Numbered from the stretch's first letter, positions 7,740 to 14,327 are shown. The stretch: DNA of 16,552 bases from an uncultured Bacteroidales bacterium (GCA_905235615.1 CAJOMB010000022.1:1-16552); one strand, 5' to 3'. Notes: generated from the letters alone by a model not told the origin. Numbers and translations: made by a program.

Positions 7740-7768
7740 AGATTCTTCGCTTCGCTCAGAATGACAGA
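7739..7768 (+). repeat. 30-bp interspersed intergenic repeat, copy 2
   Basis: Same 30-base unit as at 1161-1190 with one substitution, on the plus strand while the flanking genes are on the minus strand. It fills the whole spacer between glmM (stop at 7769-7771) and the DUF1343 gene, and its first base is the last base of that gene's start codon complement (7737-7739). Confidence 0.8.
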
Positions 7769-9184
7769 CTAACCATTGATGATTTTCTGAGCAACGGCGA
7801 TGACCTCGTTGCCAAGGGCCTCGGCGGCTTCCGGCGTGGAGGCTTCGGAGTAGATGCGGATGATGGGCTCGGTGTTGGACTTGCGCAGGTGTACCCAGGT
7901 CTTGTTGGCCTCGAAGTTGATCTTGACGCCGTCGATGTCGTTGATGTTCTCCTTGGCGTATATTTTCTTGAGTTCGTCCAAAATCTTGCCGATAAGGGCG
8001 CTGTCGCTGAGCTGGAGCTTGTTCTTGGCAATAAAGTACTGCGGATAGGTCTGCTTGAGCTCGCTTACCTTCATCTTCTTGTGGGCCAGGTTGCTCAGGA
8101 ACAGGGCCACGCCCACCATGGCGTCGCGTCCGGCATGGATGGCGGGATAAATGACGCCTCCGTTGCCTTCTCCGCCGATGAGGGCGTCCACCTCGTGCAT
8201 CCTGGTGGTCACGTTCACCTCGCCCACGGCGGCGGCGTAGTATTTGCCCCCGTGCTTCTCCGTGACGTCGCGCAGGGCGCGGGTGCTGCTCAGGTTGCTC
8301 ACCGTGGCGATGGGCTTGCCCTCCTTCTGGGCTATCTCACAGAGATAATCGGCCACGGACACCAGGGTATATTCTTCCACGAAGGGCTCGCCGTTCTCGC
8401 AGATGAAGGCCAGCCGGTCCACGTCCGGGTCCACGGAGATGCCCAAATCGGCCTTTTCCTTCACCACGGTTTCGCAGAGGTCTGTCAGGTTGGCGGGAAG
8501 GGGTTCCGGGTTGTGGGCGAAATCGCCGGTAGGGTTGCAATTCAGGCCGATGCACTTGACGCCTAAGCGTTTGAGGAGGCGGGGCATGATGATGCCGCCC
8601 ACGGAATTGACGGCATCCACCACCACGGTGAAATGGGCGGCCTTGACGGCTTCCACATCCACGGCCGGCAGGGCCAGGACGGCATCCAGGTGCTTGTCCG
8701 TAAAGTCTTCTTCCTCCACATTGCCCAAGCGGTCCACATCGGCAAAATGGAAATCTTCCTTTTCGGCCAAATCCAGGACGGCCTGCCCTTCCACGGCGGT
8801 GAGGAACTCACCCTTGTCGTTCAGGAGTTTGAGGGCGTTCCACTGGCGGGGATTGTGGCTGGCGGTGAGGATGATGCCGCCATCGGCCTTGGCGAAGAGG
8901 ACGGCCATTTCCGTGGTGGGCGTGGAGGCGAAGCCGCATTTGACCACGTCTATTCCGCAGCCGATGAGGGTGCCCACCACCAACTGTTCCACCATGTCCC
9001 CGCTCATGCGGGCGTCCTTGCCCACCACAATCTTGTAGCGTTCCCCGTTGGGCTGGGGCTTGCGCTGGGGAAGCGTGGCGGCATAGGCGGCCGTGAATTT
9101 GACTACGTCAATGGGCGTGAGGGCGTTACCGGGCTGGCCGCCGATGGTGCCGCGGATGCCGGAAATGGATTTGATGAGTGTCAT
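7769..9184 (-). CDS. glmM: Phosphoglucosamine mutase-type alpha-D-phosphohexomutase
   Basis: A 471-residue phosphohexomutase with all four active-site loops: TASHNP with the phosphoserine Ser109 (107-112), metal-binding DPDVDR (252-257), the sugar-binding loop GGEGNGG (337-343), and the phosphate-binding RKSNTEP (434-440). The start SISGIRGTIGG and the overall length fit Bacteroidota GlmM, which converts glucosamine-6-P to glucosamine-1-P for UDP-GlcNAc and peptidoglycan synthesis. A phosphomannomutase/phosphoglucomutase specificity cannot be excluded from sequence alone. It is transcribed from a consensus promoter that overlaps that of the divergent DUF486 gene. The downstream DUF1343 gene follows after the 30-bp repeat. 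Confidence 0.88.
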   Translation of the reverse strand: MTLIKSISGIRGTIGGQPGNALTPIDVVKFTAAYAATLPQRKPQPNGERYKIVVGKDARMSGDMVEQLVVGTLIGCGIDVVKCGFASTPTTEMAVLFAKADGGIILTASHNPRQWNALKLLNDKGEFLTAVEGQAVLDLAEKEDFHFADVDRLGNVEEEDFTDKHLDAVLALPAVDVEAVKAAHFTVVVDAVNSVGGIIMPRLLKRLGVKCIGLNCNPTGDFAHNPEPLPANLTDLCETVVKEKADLGISVDPDVDRLAFICENGEPFVEEYTLVSVADYLCEIAQKEGKPIATVSNLSSTRALRDVTEKHGGKYYAAAVGEVNVTTRMHEVDALIGGEGNGGVIYPAIHAGRDAMVGVALFLSNLAHKKMKVSELKQTYPQYFIAKNKLQLSDSALIGKILDELKKIYAKENINDIDGVKINFEANKTWVHLRKSNTEPIIRIYSEASTPEAAEALGNEVIAVAQKIING

Positions 9185-9200
9185 ATTGTGTAAGATTTTC

Positions 9201-9246
9201 TTCGTTTAGTCTTGCAAAGTTATTAATTTTGCGCCCCAATTACAAA
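9201..9246. promoter_or_regulatory. Overlapping divergent promoters, glmM and DUF486 gene
   Basis: Minus strand (glmM): TTTG at 9243-9246, 20 bases, TAACTTTG at 9215-9222 followed by C, a full consensus match. Plus strand (DUF486 gene): TTCG at 9201-9204, 19 bases, TAATTTTG at 9224-9231 followed by C. The two -7 elements are one base apart, and the glmM -33 element overlaps the first base of the DUF486 start codon. Confidence 0.75.
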
Positions 9247-9623
9247 TGAAAGCCATGAACGGATTCTGGACCATCCTTATGCTCATCTTCTCGAACGTTT
9301 TCATGACGTTCGCCTGGTACGGCCACCTGAAACTGCAGGAAATGAAAATCTCCACGGGCTGGCCGCTCATCCTCATCATCCTCTTTTCCTGGGGCATTGC
9401 CTTTTTCGAGTACTGCCTCACCGTGCCGGCCAACCGGATAGGCTTCCAGGGCAACGGCGGTCCCTTCAACCTGATGCAGCTCAAGGTAATCCAGGAGGTG
9501 ATTTCCCTCACCATCTTCACGGTCATTGTCACTTTTCTGTTCAAGGGACAGCCTGTCCAGTGGAATCACTTGGCGGCCTTTTTCTGCATGATCATGGCGG
9601 TTTTCTTCGTGTTTTTGAAATAA
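9246..9623 (+). CDS. DUF486 small membrane protein (DMT superfamily)
   Basis: A 125-residue, very hydrophobic protein of the DUF486 family, related to drug/metabolite transporters of small-multidrug-resistance size. Four membrane helices are visible, roughly residues 6-24, 38-56, 78-98 and 104-124. The family signature is SNVFMTFAWYGHLK near the N-terminus with EYCLTVPANRIG in the middle. No substrate is established for this family. Start: ATG at 9246 is used here; an ATG three codons later (9255) is possible and would allow a longer leader, since the predicted transcript begins only about 8 bases upstream of 9246. The tRNA-Glu promoter begins four bases after the stop. Confidence 0.9.
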   Translation: MKAMNGFWTILMLIFSNVFMTFAWYGHLKLQEMKISTGWPLILIILFSWGIAFFEYCLTVPANRIGFQGNGGPFNLMQLKVIQEVISLTIFTVIVTFLFKGQPVQWNHLAAFFCMIMAVFFVFLK

Positions 9624-9626
9624 AAA

Positions 9627-9657
9627 TTTGGAGATTCAGATTTTTGTTGTACCTTTG
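9627..9657 (+). promoter_or_regulatory. Promoter of tRNA-Glu
   Basis: TTTG (9627-9630), 19 bases, TACCTTTG (9650-9657) followed by C. It is a full consensus match ending 11 bases before the mature tRNA 5' end. Confidence 0.85.
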
Positions 9658-9668
9658 CACTCCCACTT

Positions 9669-9740
9669 GCTGGGTTCGTATAACGGTTAGTACTCGAGAT
9701 TCTCAATCTCGCAATAGGAGTTCGATTCTCCTACCCAGTA
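9669..9740 (+). tRNA. tRNA-Glu (anticodon CTC)
   Basis: A complete cloverleaf: acceptor stem GCTGGGT with ACCCAGT (closing pair G-U), D stem GTAT/GTAC with GG in the loop, anticodon stem CGAGA/TCTCG around TTCTCAA (anticodon CTC, reads GAG), a four-base variable loop, T stem AGGAG/CTCCT with loop TTCGATT, discriminator A. The CCA end is not encoded. Its own promoter and a hairpin terminator frame it. Confidence 0.93.
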
Positions 9741-9745
9741 CCGGA

Positions 9746-9776
9746 AGCGTCAGGAATGTTTTCCCGGCGCTTTTTT
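9746..9776 (+). terminator. Terminator after tRNA-Glu
   Basis: Stem AGCGTC (9746-9751) with GGCGCT (9766-9771), an inner GGAA/TTCC stem, then six T (9771-9776). It lies between the tRNA and the phosphatase gene and covers the upstream in-frame ATG at 9756. Confidence 0.8.
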
Positions 9777-9782
9777 GATAAG

Positions 9783-10577
9783 ATGGCGCTGTTTTGCAAC
9801 ATAGTGAACGCCCGGGACCTGGGCGGCATCCGCATCGGCAACAAGGTGGTGCGGGAAGGGCTGTTGCTGCGCACCGCCCACCTGCACGATGCTTCCCCGG
9901 AGGATATCCGCAAGCTCTCGGAACACTATCACCTCAGGCGCATCTTCGATTTCCGTTCCTACCCGGAAGCCTCCCTGCAGCCGGACACCCCCGTTCCGGG
10001 CGCCGAATACCTGCAACTCCCCACCTTGGATTTATCGGCCGAAAAAGAAACCGGCGAAGCCATGCCGGAAGAGATGTGGGTGAATCTGGATCGTCACATC
10101 GTGCGCCTCTCCTTCATGAAACTGTTCCAGCAGAAGGCCCGGGATCTGTATCCTTCCCTCATCCTGAGCGAGTATTCCCAGCTTCAATATGCCTCCTTCC
10201 TCAACCTCATCCTGGAAACGGAAGAGGGCGCCGTCCTCTGGCACTGTTCGCAGGGAAAAGACCGCACGGGCATCGGAGCCGCCCTTATCCTGGGCGCCCT
10301 GGGGGCCGACAGGGACACCATCGTAAAGGACTTCGACCGGTCCAACGACAGTTATCGGCCCTTGGTGGAAAAACTCTGTGCCGATGTCGAGGCCGCCGGC
10401 GGAGGGGAAGAGGAAAAAGAGGTGGTGAGGGCCTTCATGGGCGTGAGTGTGAGGAATTTCTGCCGCGCCCTGGACATCCTGGAGGCCAACTGGGGCTCCA
10501 TCCCCGGCTATCTGGAGGAGCAGATGGACATTGATGAGCAGGATCTGGAAACCCTCCGTGCGCGGTATCTGGTTTAG
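9783..10577 (+). CDS. Tyrosine/lipid phosphatase of the PtpB-like family
   Basis: A 264-residue cysteine phosphatase. The P-loop HCSQGKDRTG (154-163) supplies the nucleophile Cys155 and Arg161, and the Lys and Asp in CxxGKDR are typical of the mycobacterial PtpB / Listeria LipA group, which act on phosphotyrosine, phosphoserine or phosphoinositides. The N-terminal NARDLGGIR and LLRTAHL segments are conserved in that family. No signal peptide is evident, so it is probably cytoplasmic. An upstream ATG at 9756 lies inside the tRNA terminator loop, so 9783 is preferred. I see no consensus promoter between the tRNA and this gene; expression may depend on read-through. Its stop overlaps the convergent histidine phosphatase stop by four bases. 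Confidence 0.87.
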   Translation: MALFCNIVNARDLGGIRIGNKVVREGLLLRTAHLHDASPEDIRKLSEHYHLRRIFDFRSYPEASLQPDTPVPGAEYLQLPTLDLSAEKETGEAMPEEMWVNLDRHIVRLSFMKLFQQKARDLYPSLILSEYSQLQYASFLNLILETEEGAVLWHCSQGKDRTGIGAALILGALGADRDTIVKDFDRSNDSYRPLVEKLCADVEAAGGGEEEKEVVRAFMGVSVRNFCRALDILEANWGSIPGYLEEQMDIDEQDLETLRARYLV

Positions 10578-11857
10578 TTCTCACAAGGATGCTCCGTCAG
10601 GAGTCCCGCAGCCCAAGCCTTGAAATCGCTCCACCTGTAATAGGGGCCCTGCACCGACTCAAGCTGCGGTAAAAGGGCCTCTTTTTCGTTCAGCACTACT
10701 TTGAAGAGAATATCTCCGCCCTTGTTCCTGTAAAAGACCATGAGAAGGGTGGCGGCCATGGGGATGTCGTAGTTGCGGAACCAGTACTTGGCCTCTTCCG
10801 GGGTGGCGGGGACCGTTCCGCAGCGGTTCACGTCCAACAGGGTGACCAGCGCTTCCAGGATATAGTCATGGCCGAAGCGGAGGTGGGCGGCCATCTGAGG
10901 GTCGGAGAGGGCTTCATCGGCCTTGGAGAGCATGTCTTCCAAAAGCGGGATAACGGAGTAGCGGGCGGTGATGTCTCCGCGGAAGGAGAAGTAATTGTCC
11001 GCCTCCCAGAAACGCAGACGCTGTTCCGGGGTAAGGAGGTCGTCAAAGAGAGGAGCCGATTCGTAATTGTGGTAGCCGCAGTAGATTTGCCAGAGTTCCC
11101 GGAGGAAGCCGACGGCTCCGCCTCTGAATTCTTCTATGAAGGCGCTGTCCGTAAAGAGCTTGTCCAAGACTTCCTGCCAGGGGGTGATGCGGAGGAAGAA
11201 ATCCGTACTGGACTCCAGCGACACGGCATTCTTCTGGCCCTTGAAACTGCGTCTGAGGGCCTTGGGGGCGCTGGGCGGGGCTATCACCGTCATGCCGTCA
11301 TGGGTGGAGGAGAGGCGGATTTGCAGCTCCGGATTGCCGCTTTTGAGACTCAGGTTGAAGGCGCCCATGCTTACGATGCAACGCTGGCCGGTGGAAGACA
11401 GGGCTTCCACTTTTTTTCGGCCTTTGAACACCTCCGGGAAGGACTGATACACAAACTCGCCGATGGCCCGGTGCTGGTCATAGCCCAGCGGAACCAGATC
11501 CCCGGAATTGATCCAGGGTTCCATGTAGAAGTCCTCATACTTGGCGGCAAACTCCTTGCCGTAGGGCGTGAGGACATCCTTTTCCGCCGCCTTCTCAAAC
11601 ACGTTGTGAAGGAGGGTATAAGTTTCGGAATTCCAGGCATAGCGGGAACCATGTCTCCCGTAATGGCTGATATAGAAGGGCTTGTAGCCTTTGGGCGCCT
11701 TGGTGAGGGTGCCAAACTCGTCCAGCCGGTGCGGGCCTTCCATGCCGTAGGCCTTCCGGATATCGGCCCGGACCTGGTCCAGAACATCATATTGCTGCGC
11801 TTGGAGGATAAGGGCCGATGCGAGAAGGCCCGTCAGGAGGGTTGTCAATCTTTTCAT
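10574..11857 (-). CDS. Secreted histidine-type phosphatase (acid phosphatase/phytase family)
   Basis: A 427-residue branch-2 histidine phosphatase. It has a signal peptide MKRLTTLLTGLLASALILQAQ, the phosphohistidine motif HYGRHGSR (65-72, nucleophile His69), and GHD (329-331), the distal HD proton-donor motif. Related enzymes hydrolyse phosphate monoesters, including phytate and glucose-1-phosphate, in the periplasm. The HD motif resembles AppA/Agp-type enzymes more than the HAE motif of MINPP-type phytases, so the substrate is open. It is transcribed away from the 118-residue unknown gene, with a shared palindrome between them. The -7 element TAACTTTG ends only four bases before the ATG, suggesting a leaderless or nearly leaderless transcript. 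Confidence 0.88.
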   Translation of the reverse strand: MKRLTTLLTGLLASALILQAQQYDVLDQVRADIRKAYGMEGPHRLDEFGTLTKAPKGYKPFYISHYGRHGSRYAWNSETYTLLHNVFEKAAEKDVLTPYGKEFAAKYEDFYMEPWINSGDLVPLGYDQHRAIGEFVYQSFPEVFKGRKKVEALSSTGQRCIVSMGAFNLSLKSGNPELQIRLSSTHDGMTVIAPPSAPKALRRSFKGQKNAVSLESSTDFFLRITPWQEVLDKLFTDSAFIEEFRGGAVGFLRELWQIYCGYHNYESAPLFDDLLTPEQRLRFWEADNYFSFRGDITARYSVIPLLEDMLSKADEALSDPQMAAHLRFGHDYILEALVTLLDVNRCGTVPATPEEAKYWFRNYDIPMAATLLMVFYRNKGGDILFKVVLNEKEALLPQLESVQGPYYRWSDFKAWAAGLLTEHPCEN

Positions 11858-11861
11858 AAAA

Positions 11862-11949
11862 CAAAGTTAGTAAAAATTTTCCACACAATTCCAAATTCTG
11901 GCAAGCCTTGCCAAAATTTGGGGAAAGGCCTGCGGGCGCCGTATCTTGC
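11862..11949. promoter_or_regulatory. Divergent promoters flanking a shared palindrome
   Basis: Minus strand: TTTG at 11892-11895, 22 bases, TAACTTTG at 11862-11869, driving the histidine phosphatase. Plus strand: TTTG at 11917-11920, 21 bases, TATCTTGC at 11942-11949 (one T short of TAnnTTTGC), driving the 118-residue gene. Both -33 elements lie in the palindrome at 11891-11921. Confidence 0.6.
11891..11921. repeat. 31-bp near-perfect palindrome (operator-like)
   Basis: Arms of 14 bases (11891-11904 and 11908-11921) pair with one mismatch around a 3-base centre. The core is TGGCAAGCCTTGCCA. It is centred between the divergent promoters and includes the -33 TTTG of each at its outer ends. 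Confidence 0.8.
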
Positions 11950-11965
11950 GGAAAAATTTGGAACT

Positions 11966-12322
11966 ATGACACAGAAACAAGAATTCCTCTTCCCTCTCTT
12001 CGAGGCCCATGTGCGCCTGCTGGCAGACGCATCCTCCATCCACATCGAAGGCCTGCCCGACGGGCCGGACACCCTTCCCCTCCCCACCCTCTACCGAAAC
12101 GGCATCCAGGCCATCTACAACCTGTTGGAAAGCATGGTGTCCCATCTCAGCTGCATCTGCATTTCCGGCGTCTGGGACGTGCGGGAGAATCTCCCTTTCA
12201 CCGCCTTCGACGTCTGGATTCAGCAAGACACGGAGGAAGGCTTCTACCTTCCCATGGCATCGGCCCTGTCCCTGTTCCGGGAAAACGGCATCCCTTATTT
12301 TCATCACCCCTTAAATGCATAA
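11966..12322 (+). CDS. Hypothetical protein, 118 residues
   Basis: I do not recognise a family. The frame has strongly G/C-ending codons like the confirmed neighbours, and a near-consensus promoter lies 16 bases upstream of the ATG, so it is probably a real gene. The protein is soluble-looking, without signal peptide or membrane helix. It has a helical middle (YRNGIQAIYNLLESMVSHL) and a mixed strand/helix second half (CICISGVWDV, FTAFDVWIQQ). Cysteines are limited to CICIS. It is divergent from the secreted histidine phosphatase and shares the 31-bp palindrome with it, so joint regulation is plausible. The grpE control region starts about 70 bases after its stop. No terminator is obvious. Confidence 0.7.
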   Translation: MTQKQEFLFPLFEAHVRLLADASSIHIEGLPDGPDTLPLPTLYRNGIQAIYNLLESMVSHLSCICISGVWDVRENLPFTAFDVWIQQDTEEGFYLPMASALSLFRENGIPYFHHPLNA

Positions 12323-12391
12323 AGTATGAGAACAGATTGGTTTATCGTGTGCGAACTGGTTTTCGCGGAAGAATTTTTGGCACGGGAGCAA

Positions 12392-12433
12392 CTGACAGAA
12401 TGTCAGACGTGCCCGGCTGGCAGGCATTTTGAA
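12392..12433 (+). promoter_or_regulatory. grpE control region: dyad plus sigma-54-like element
   Basis: CTGACA-GAA-TGTCAG (12392-12406) is a perfect inverted repeat. Eleven bases downstream, TGGCAGGCATTTTGAA (12418-12433) fits the sigma-54 layout TGGCACG-N4-TTGC in spacing, with mismatches at the sixth base and at the -12 C. No TAnnTTTG element is present between the dyad and the grpE ATG, which supports a non-housekeeping promoter. The sigma-54 reading is tentative. Confidence 0.45.
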
Positions 12434-12461
12434 AGGAAAAAGGCCGAAACTATCAAGCATC

Positions 12462-13019
12462 ATGGCAGAAAAAAAGAAAAAGAATACAGAGGAAAAGGAA
12501 GGCGGAAAGGGCATGGCCGCCCTGGAAGCCCGGATAGAAGGTTTGAACGAGCAGTTGGAAGAGGCGCAGCAAAAGACTCAGGAGGCAGAGAAAAAGGCCT
12601 CTGACGCCAAGGCGGATTACCTCCGCCTGATGGCGGAGTTTGACACGTTCCGCCGCCGCACTGCAGAAGAGAAGCTGTCCCTGGTCTCCAGCGCATCGGC
12701 CGATACCATCAAGGGCCTGCTTCCCGTTCTGGACGACTGCGAGATTGCCCTGGCCACCCTTCAGGACAGCACGGACAGCCAGGCCGCCAAGGAAGGCACG
12801 CAGATGATTTTTGACAAACTCACCGCCTACCTCAAAGGAAAAGGCCTGGAGCGCATTGAGGCCAAGGGGCTGGATTTTGATACGGAGCTGCATGAGGCGG
12901 TGACCACCTTCCCCGCCCCGTCCGAGGAGCTGAAGGGCAAGGTGATGGACGTGGTCCAGACGGGCTACACCCTGGGAGGAAAGGTTCTCCGCTATGCGAA
13001 AGTGGTTGTTGGAGCATAA
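12462..13019 (+). CDS. grpE: GrpE nucleotide exchange factor
   Basis: A 185-residue cochaperone that drives ADP release from DnaK. From the chosen ATG the protein has a charged Lys/Glu-rich N-terminus (MAEKKKKNTEEKEGGKG), a long coiled coil (about residues 17-60, IEGLNEQLEEAQQKTQEAEK), the conserved DYLRLMAEFDTFRRRTAEE, a four-helix segment with LLPVLDDCEIAL, and the C-terminal beta domain ending DVVQTGYTLGGKVLRYAKVVV, the GrpE signature. A TTG at 12429 could extend the frame by 11 codons, but the ATG gives the usual N-terminus. dnaJ begins three bases after the stop, so the two form an operon. dnaK is not in the window. Confidence 0.95.
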   Translation: MAEKKKKNTEEKEGGKGMAALEARIEGLNEQLEEAQQKTQEAEKKASDAKADYLRLMAEFDTFRRRTAEEKLSLVSSASADTIKGLLPVLDDCEIALATLQDSTDSQAAKEGTQMIFDKLTAYLKGKGLERIEAKGLDFDTELHEAVTTFPAPSEELKGKVMDVVQTGYTLGGKVLRYAKVVVGA

Positions 13020-13022
13020 GAT

Positions 13023-14210
13023 ATGGCAAACAAAAGAGATTACTACGAGGTCCTGGGAGTAGACAAGAAAGCCTCCGCAGACGAAATCAAGAGCGCCTAC
13101 CGCAAGTTGGCGCTCAAGTGGCATCCGGACCGCTGGGTAAACGGCACGGACGCAGAGAAAAAAACGGCCGAAGACAACTTCAAGGAAGCGGCCGAGGCCT
13201 ACTCCGTCCTCAGTGACCCGGACAAGAGGGCCAAGTACGACCAGTTCGGCTTCGCGGCCGAGCAGATGGGCGGCGCCGGCGGCTTCGACTTTGGCGGAAT
13301 GGACATCAACGACTTCCTGCGCAACATCTTCGGCGGCAGCTTCGGTTTCGACTTCGGCGGCAGCGGCTTCGGCGGCTTCGGTGGCTTTGGCGGCGGCAGT
13401 ACCCAGAGCGGTACCCGCGTGATGAGGGGCCGTGACATCCGCACCAGCGTCAAGCTCACCCTGGAAGAAATAGCCAATGGCTGCGAGAAGGAGATTTCCC
13501 TGGAACGCGCCCGTCCCTGCCCGGATTGCGGCGGCAAGGGGGCCAAGAGTGAGGCCGACATCAAAACCTGCCCCACCTGTAACGGCCAGGGCCGGGTGCG
13601 CCAGCAAACCAGAAGCCTTTTCGGCGTGGGGTACACCATCGGCACCTGCCCGCAGTGCCAGGGAGAGGGAAAGATTATCTCCAATCCCTGCCGGCGCTGC
13701 AACGGCACCGGCCTGGAGCGCAAGCGGGAAATGGTGCGGGTACGCATCCCCGCCGGCGTAGAGAACGGTATGCAGATTACCATCCCCGGAGAGGGCCACG
13801 CGGCCCCGCACGGCGGCACCAACGGAGACCTGTTGGTAGTCATCAACGAGATCCAGCATCCACAGCGGGACGGCAACAACCTCTTCTACACCACCACCAT
13901 TTCCGTGATGGACGCCATGCTGGGTACGGAAGTGTCCGTTCCCTGCCTGGACGGCAGTTATAAGGTAAAGGTGGAACCCGGAACCCAGTCCGGCACGGTG
14001 GTGAAACTGCGCGGCAAGGGCCTGCCCAGCGTGCAAGGCTACAGCCGCGGAACCGGAGACCTTTATGTGAAATTCCAGGTGTGGGTGCCGCACAAGCTCT
14101 CTAAAAGCGAAAAAGAAGCCTTGGAGGCCCTGCGCAGCAGCTCCTCCTTCAAACCGGACCTTACCCGGGAAGACAAGGCCACCTTTGACAAGGTGAAAAA
14201 TATTTTCTAA
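13023..14210 (+). CDS. dnaJ: Chaperone DnaJ (Hsp40, type I)
   Basis: A 395-residue full type I J-protein that stimulates DnaK ATPase and delivers unfolded substrates. Domains in order: J domain with HPD at 34-36; glycine/phenylalanine region (about 82-128, rich in FGG repeats); a zinc-finger region with all four CxxCxGxG repeats (CPDCGGKG about 166, CPTCNGQG about 183, CPQCQGEG about 209, CRRCNGTG about 223); then two C-terminal substrate-binding beta domains. It is coupled to grpE with a 3-base gap and is probably cotranscribed from the control region upstream of grpE. No clear hairpin terminator follows; the rplS promoter begins 15 bases after the stop. Confidence 0.97.
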   Translation: MANKRDYYEVLGVDKKASADEIKSAYRKLALKWHPDRWVNGTDAEKKTAEDNFKEAAEAYSVLSDPDKRAKYDQFGFAAEQMGGAGGFDFGGMDINDFLRNIFGGSFGFDFGGSGFGGFGGFGGGSTQSGTRVMRGRDIRTSVKLTLEEIANGCEKEISLERARPCPDCGGKGAKSEADIKTCPTCNGQGRVRQQTRSLFGVGYTIGTCPQCQGEGKIISNPCRRCNGTGLERKREMVRVRIPAGVENGMQITIPGEGHAAPHGGTNGDLLVVINEIQHPQRDGNNLFYTTTISVMDAMLGTEVSVPCLDGSYKVKVEPGTQSGTVVKLRGKGLPSVQGYSRGTGDLYVKFQVWVPHKLSKSEKEALEALRSSSSFKPDLTREDKATFDKVKNIF

Positions 14211-14225
14211 AAATTCCACAAAAGT

Positions 14226-14256
14226 TTTGGGATTATCCAAAAAGATTGTATCTTTG
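14226..14256 (+). promoter_or_regulatory. Promoter of rplS
   Basis: TTTG (14226-14229), 19 bases, TATCTTTG (14249-14256) followed by C: full consensus. The predicted transcript starts near 14263, giving a leader of about 65 nt. Confidence 0.85.
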
Positions 14257-14262
14257 CAGTCC

Positions 14263-14327
14263 CAAAAATAAAACGCAACCTCTTGTAAGGAGCCAAACCG
14301 CAATGTTGCATAAAGGAATTTGAAATT
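14263..14327 (+). promoter_or_regulatory. Structured rplS leader (candidate L19 autoregulatory RNA)
   Basis: The leader can fold with GCAAC (14275-14279) pairing GTTGC (14305-14309) around an inner hairpin CTCTT-GTA-AGGAG (14280-14292, one wobble). A second GCA (14300-14302) competes for the same TGC (14307-14309). L19 leaders are known in other groups; assignment here is inference from position and pairing. Confidence 0.4.

Noticed and set aside
9669..9740. tRNA-Glu as an integration site
   Set aside because: Composition does not change around it and no direct repeats of its 3' end are visible nearby.
9756..9782. Upstream ATG adding nine codons to the tyrosine phosphatase
   Set aside because: It lies in the loop of the tRNA-Glu terminator; the family's N-terminal block begins right after the ATG at 9783.
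10868..11965. Plus-strand N-terminal extension of the 118-residue gene to 484 codons
   Set aside because: The extension is antisense to the histidine phosphatase and crosses the palindrome and both promoters. The ATG at 11966 sits correctly behind a promoter.
12326..12604. A 92-codon plus-strand frame between the unknown gene and grpE
   Set aside because: It overlaps grpE in another frame, runs through the regulatory dyad and has no coding character.
13290..13400. Repetitive GGC-rich tract
   Set aside because: It encodes the normal glycine/phenylalanine region of DnaJ, not an independent repeat.
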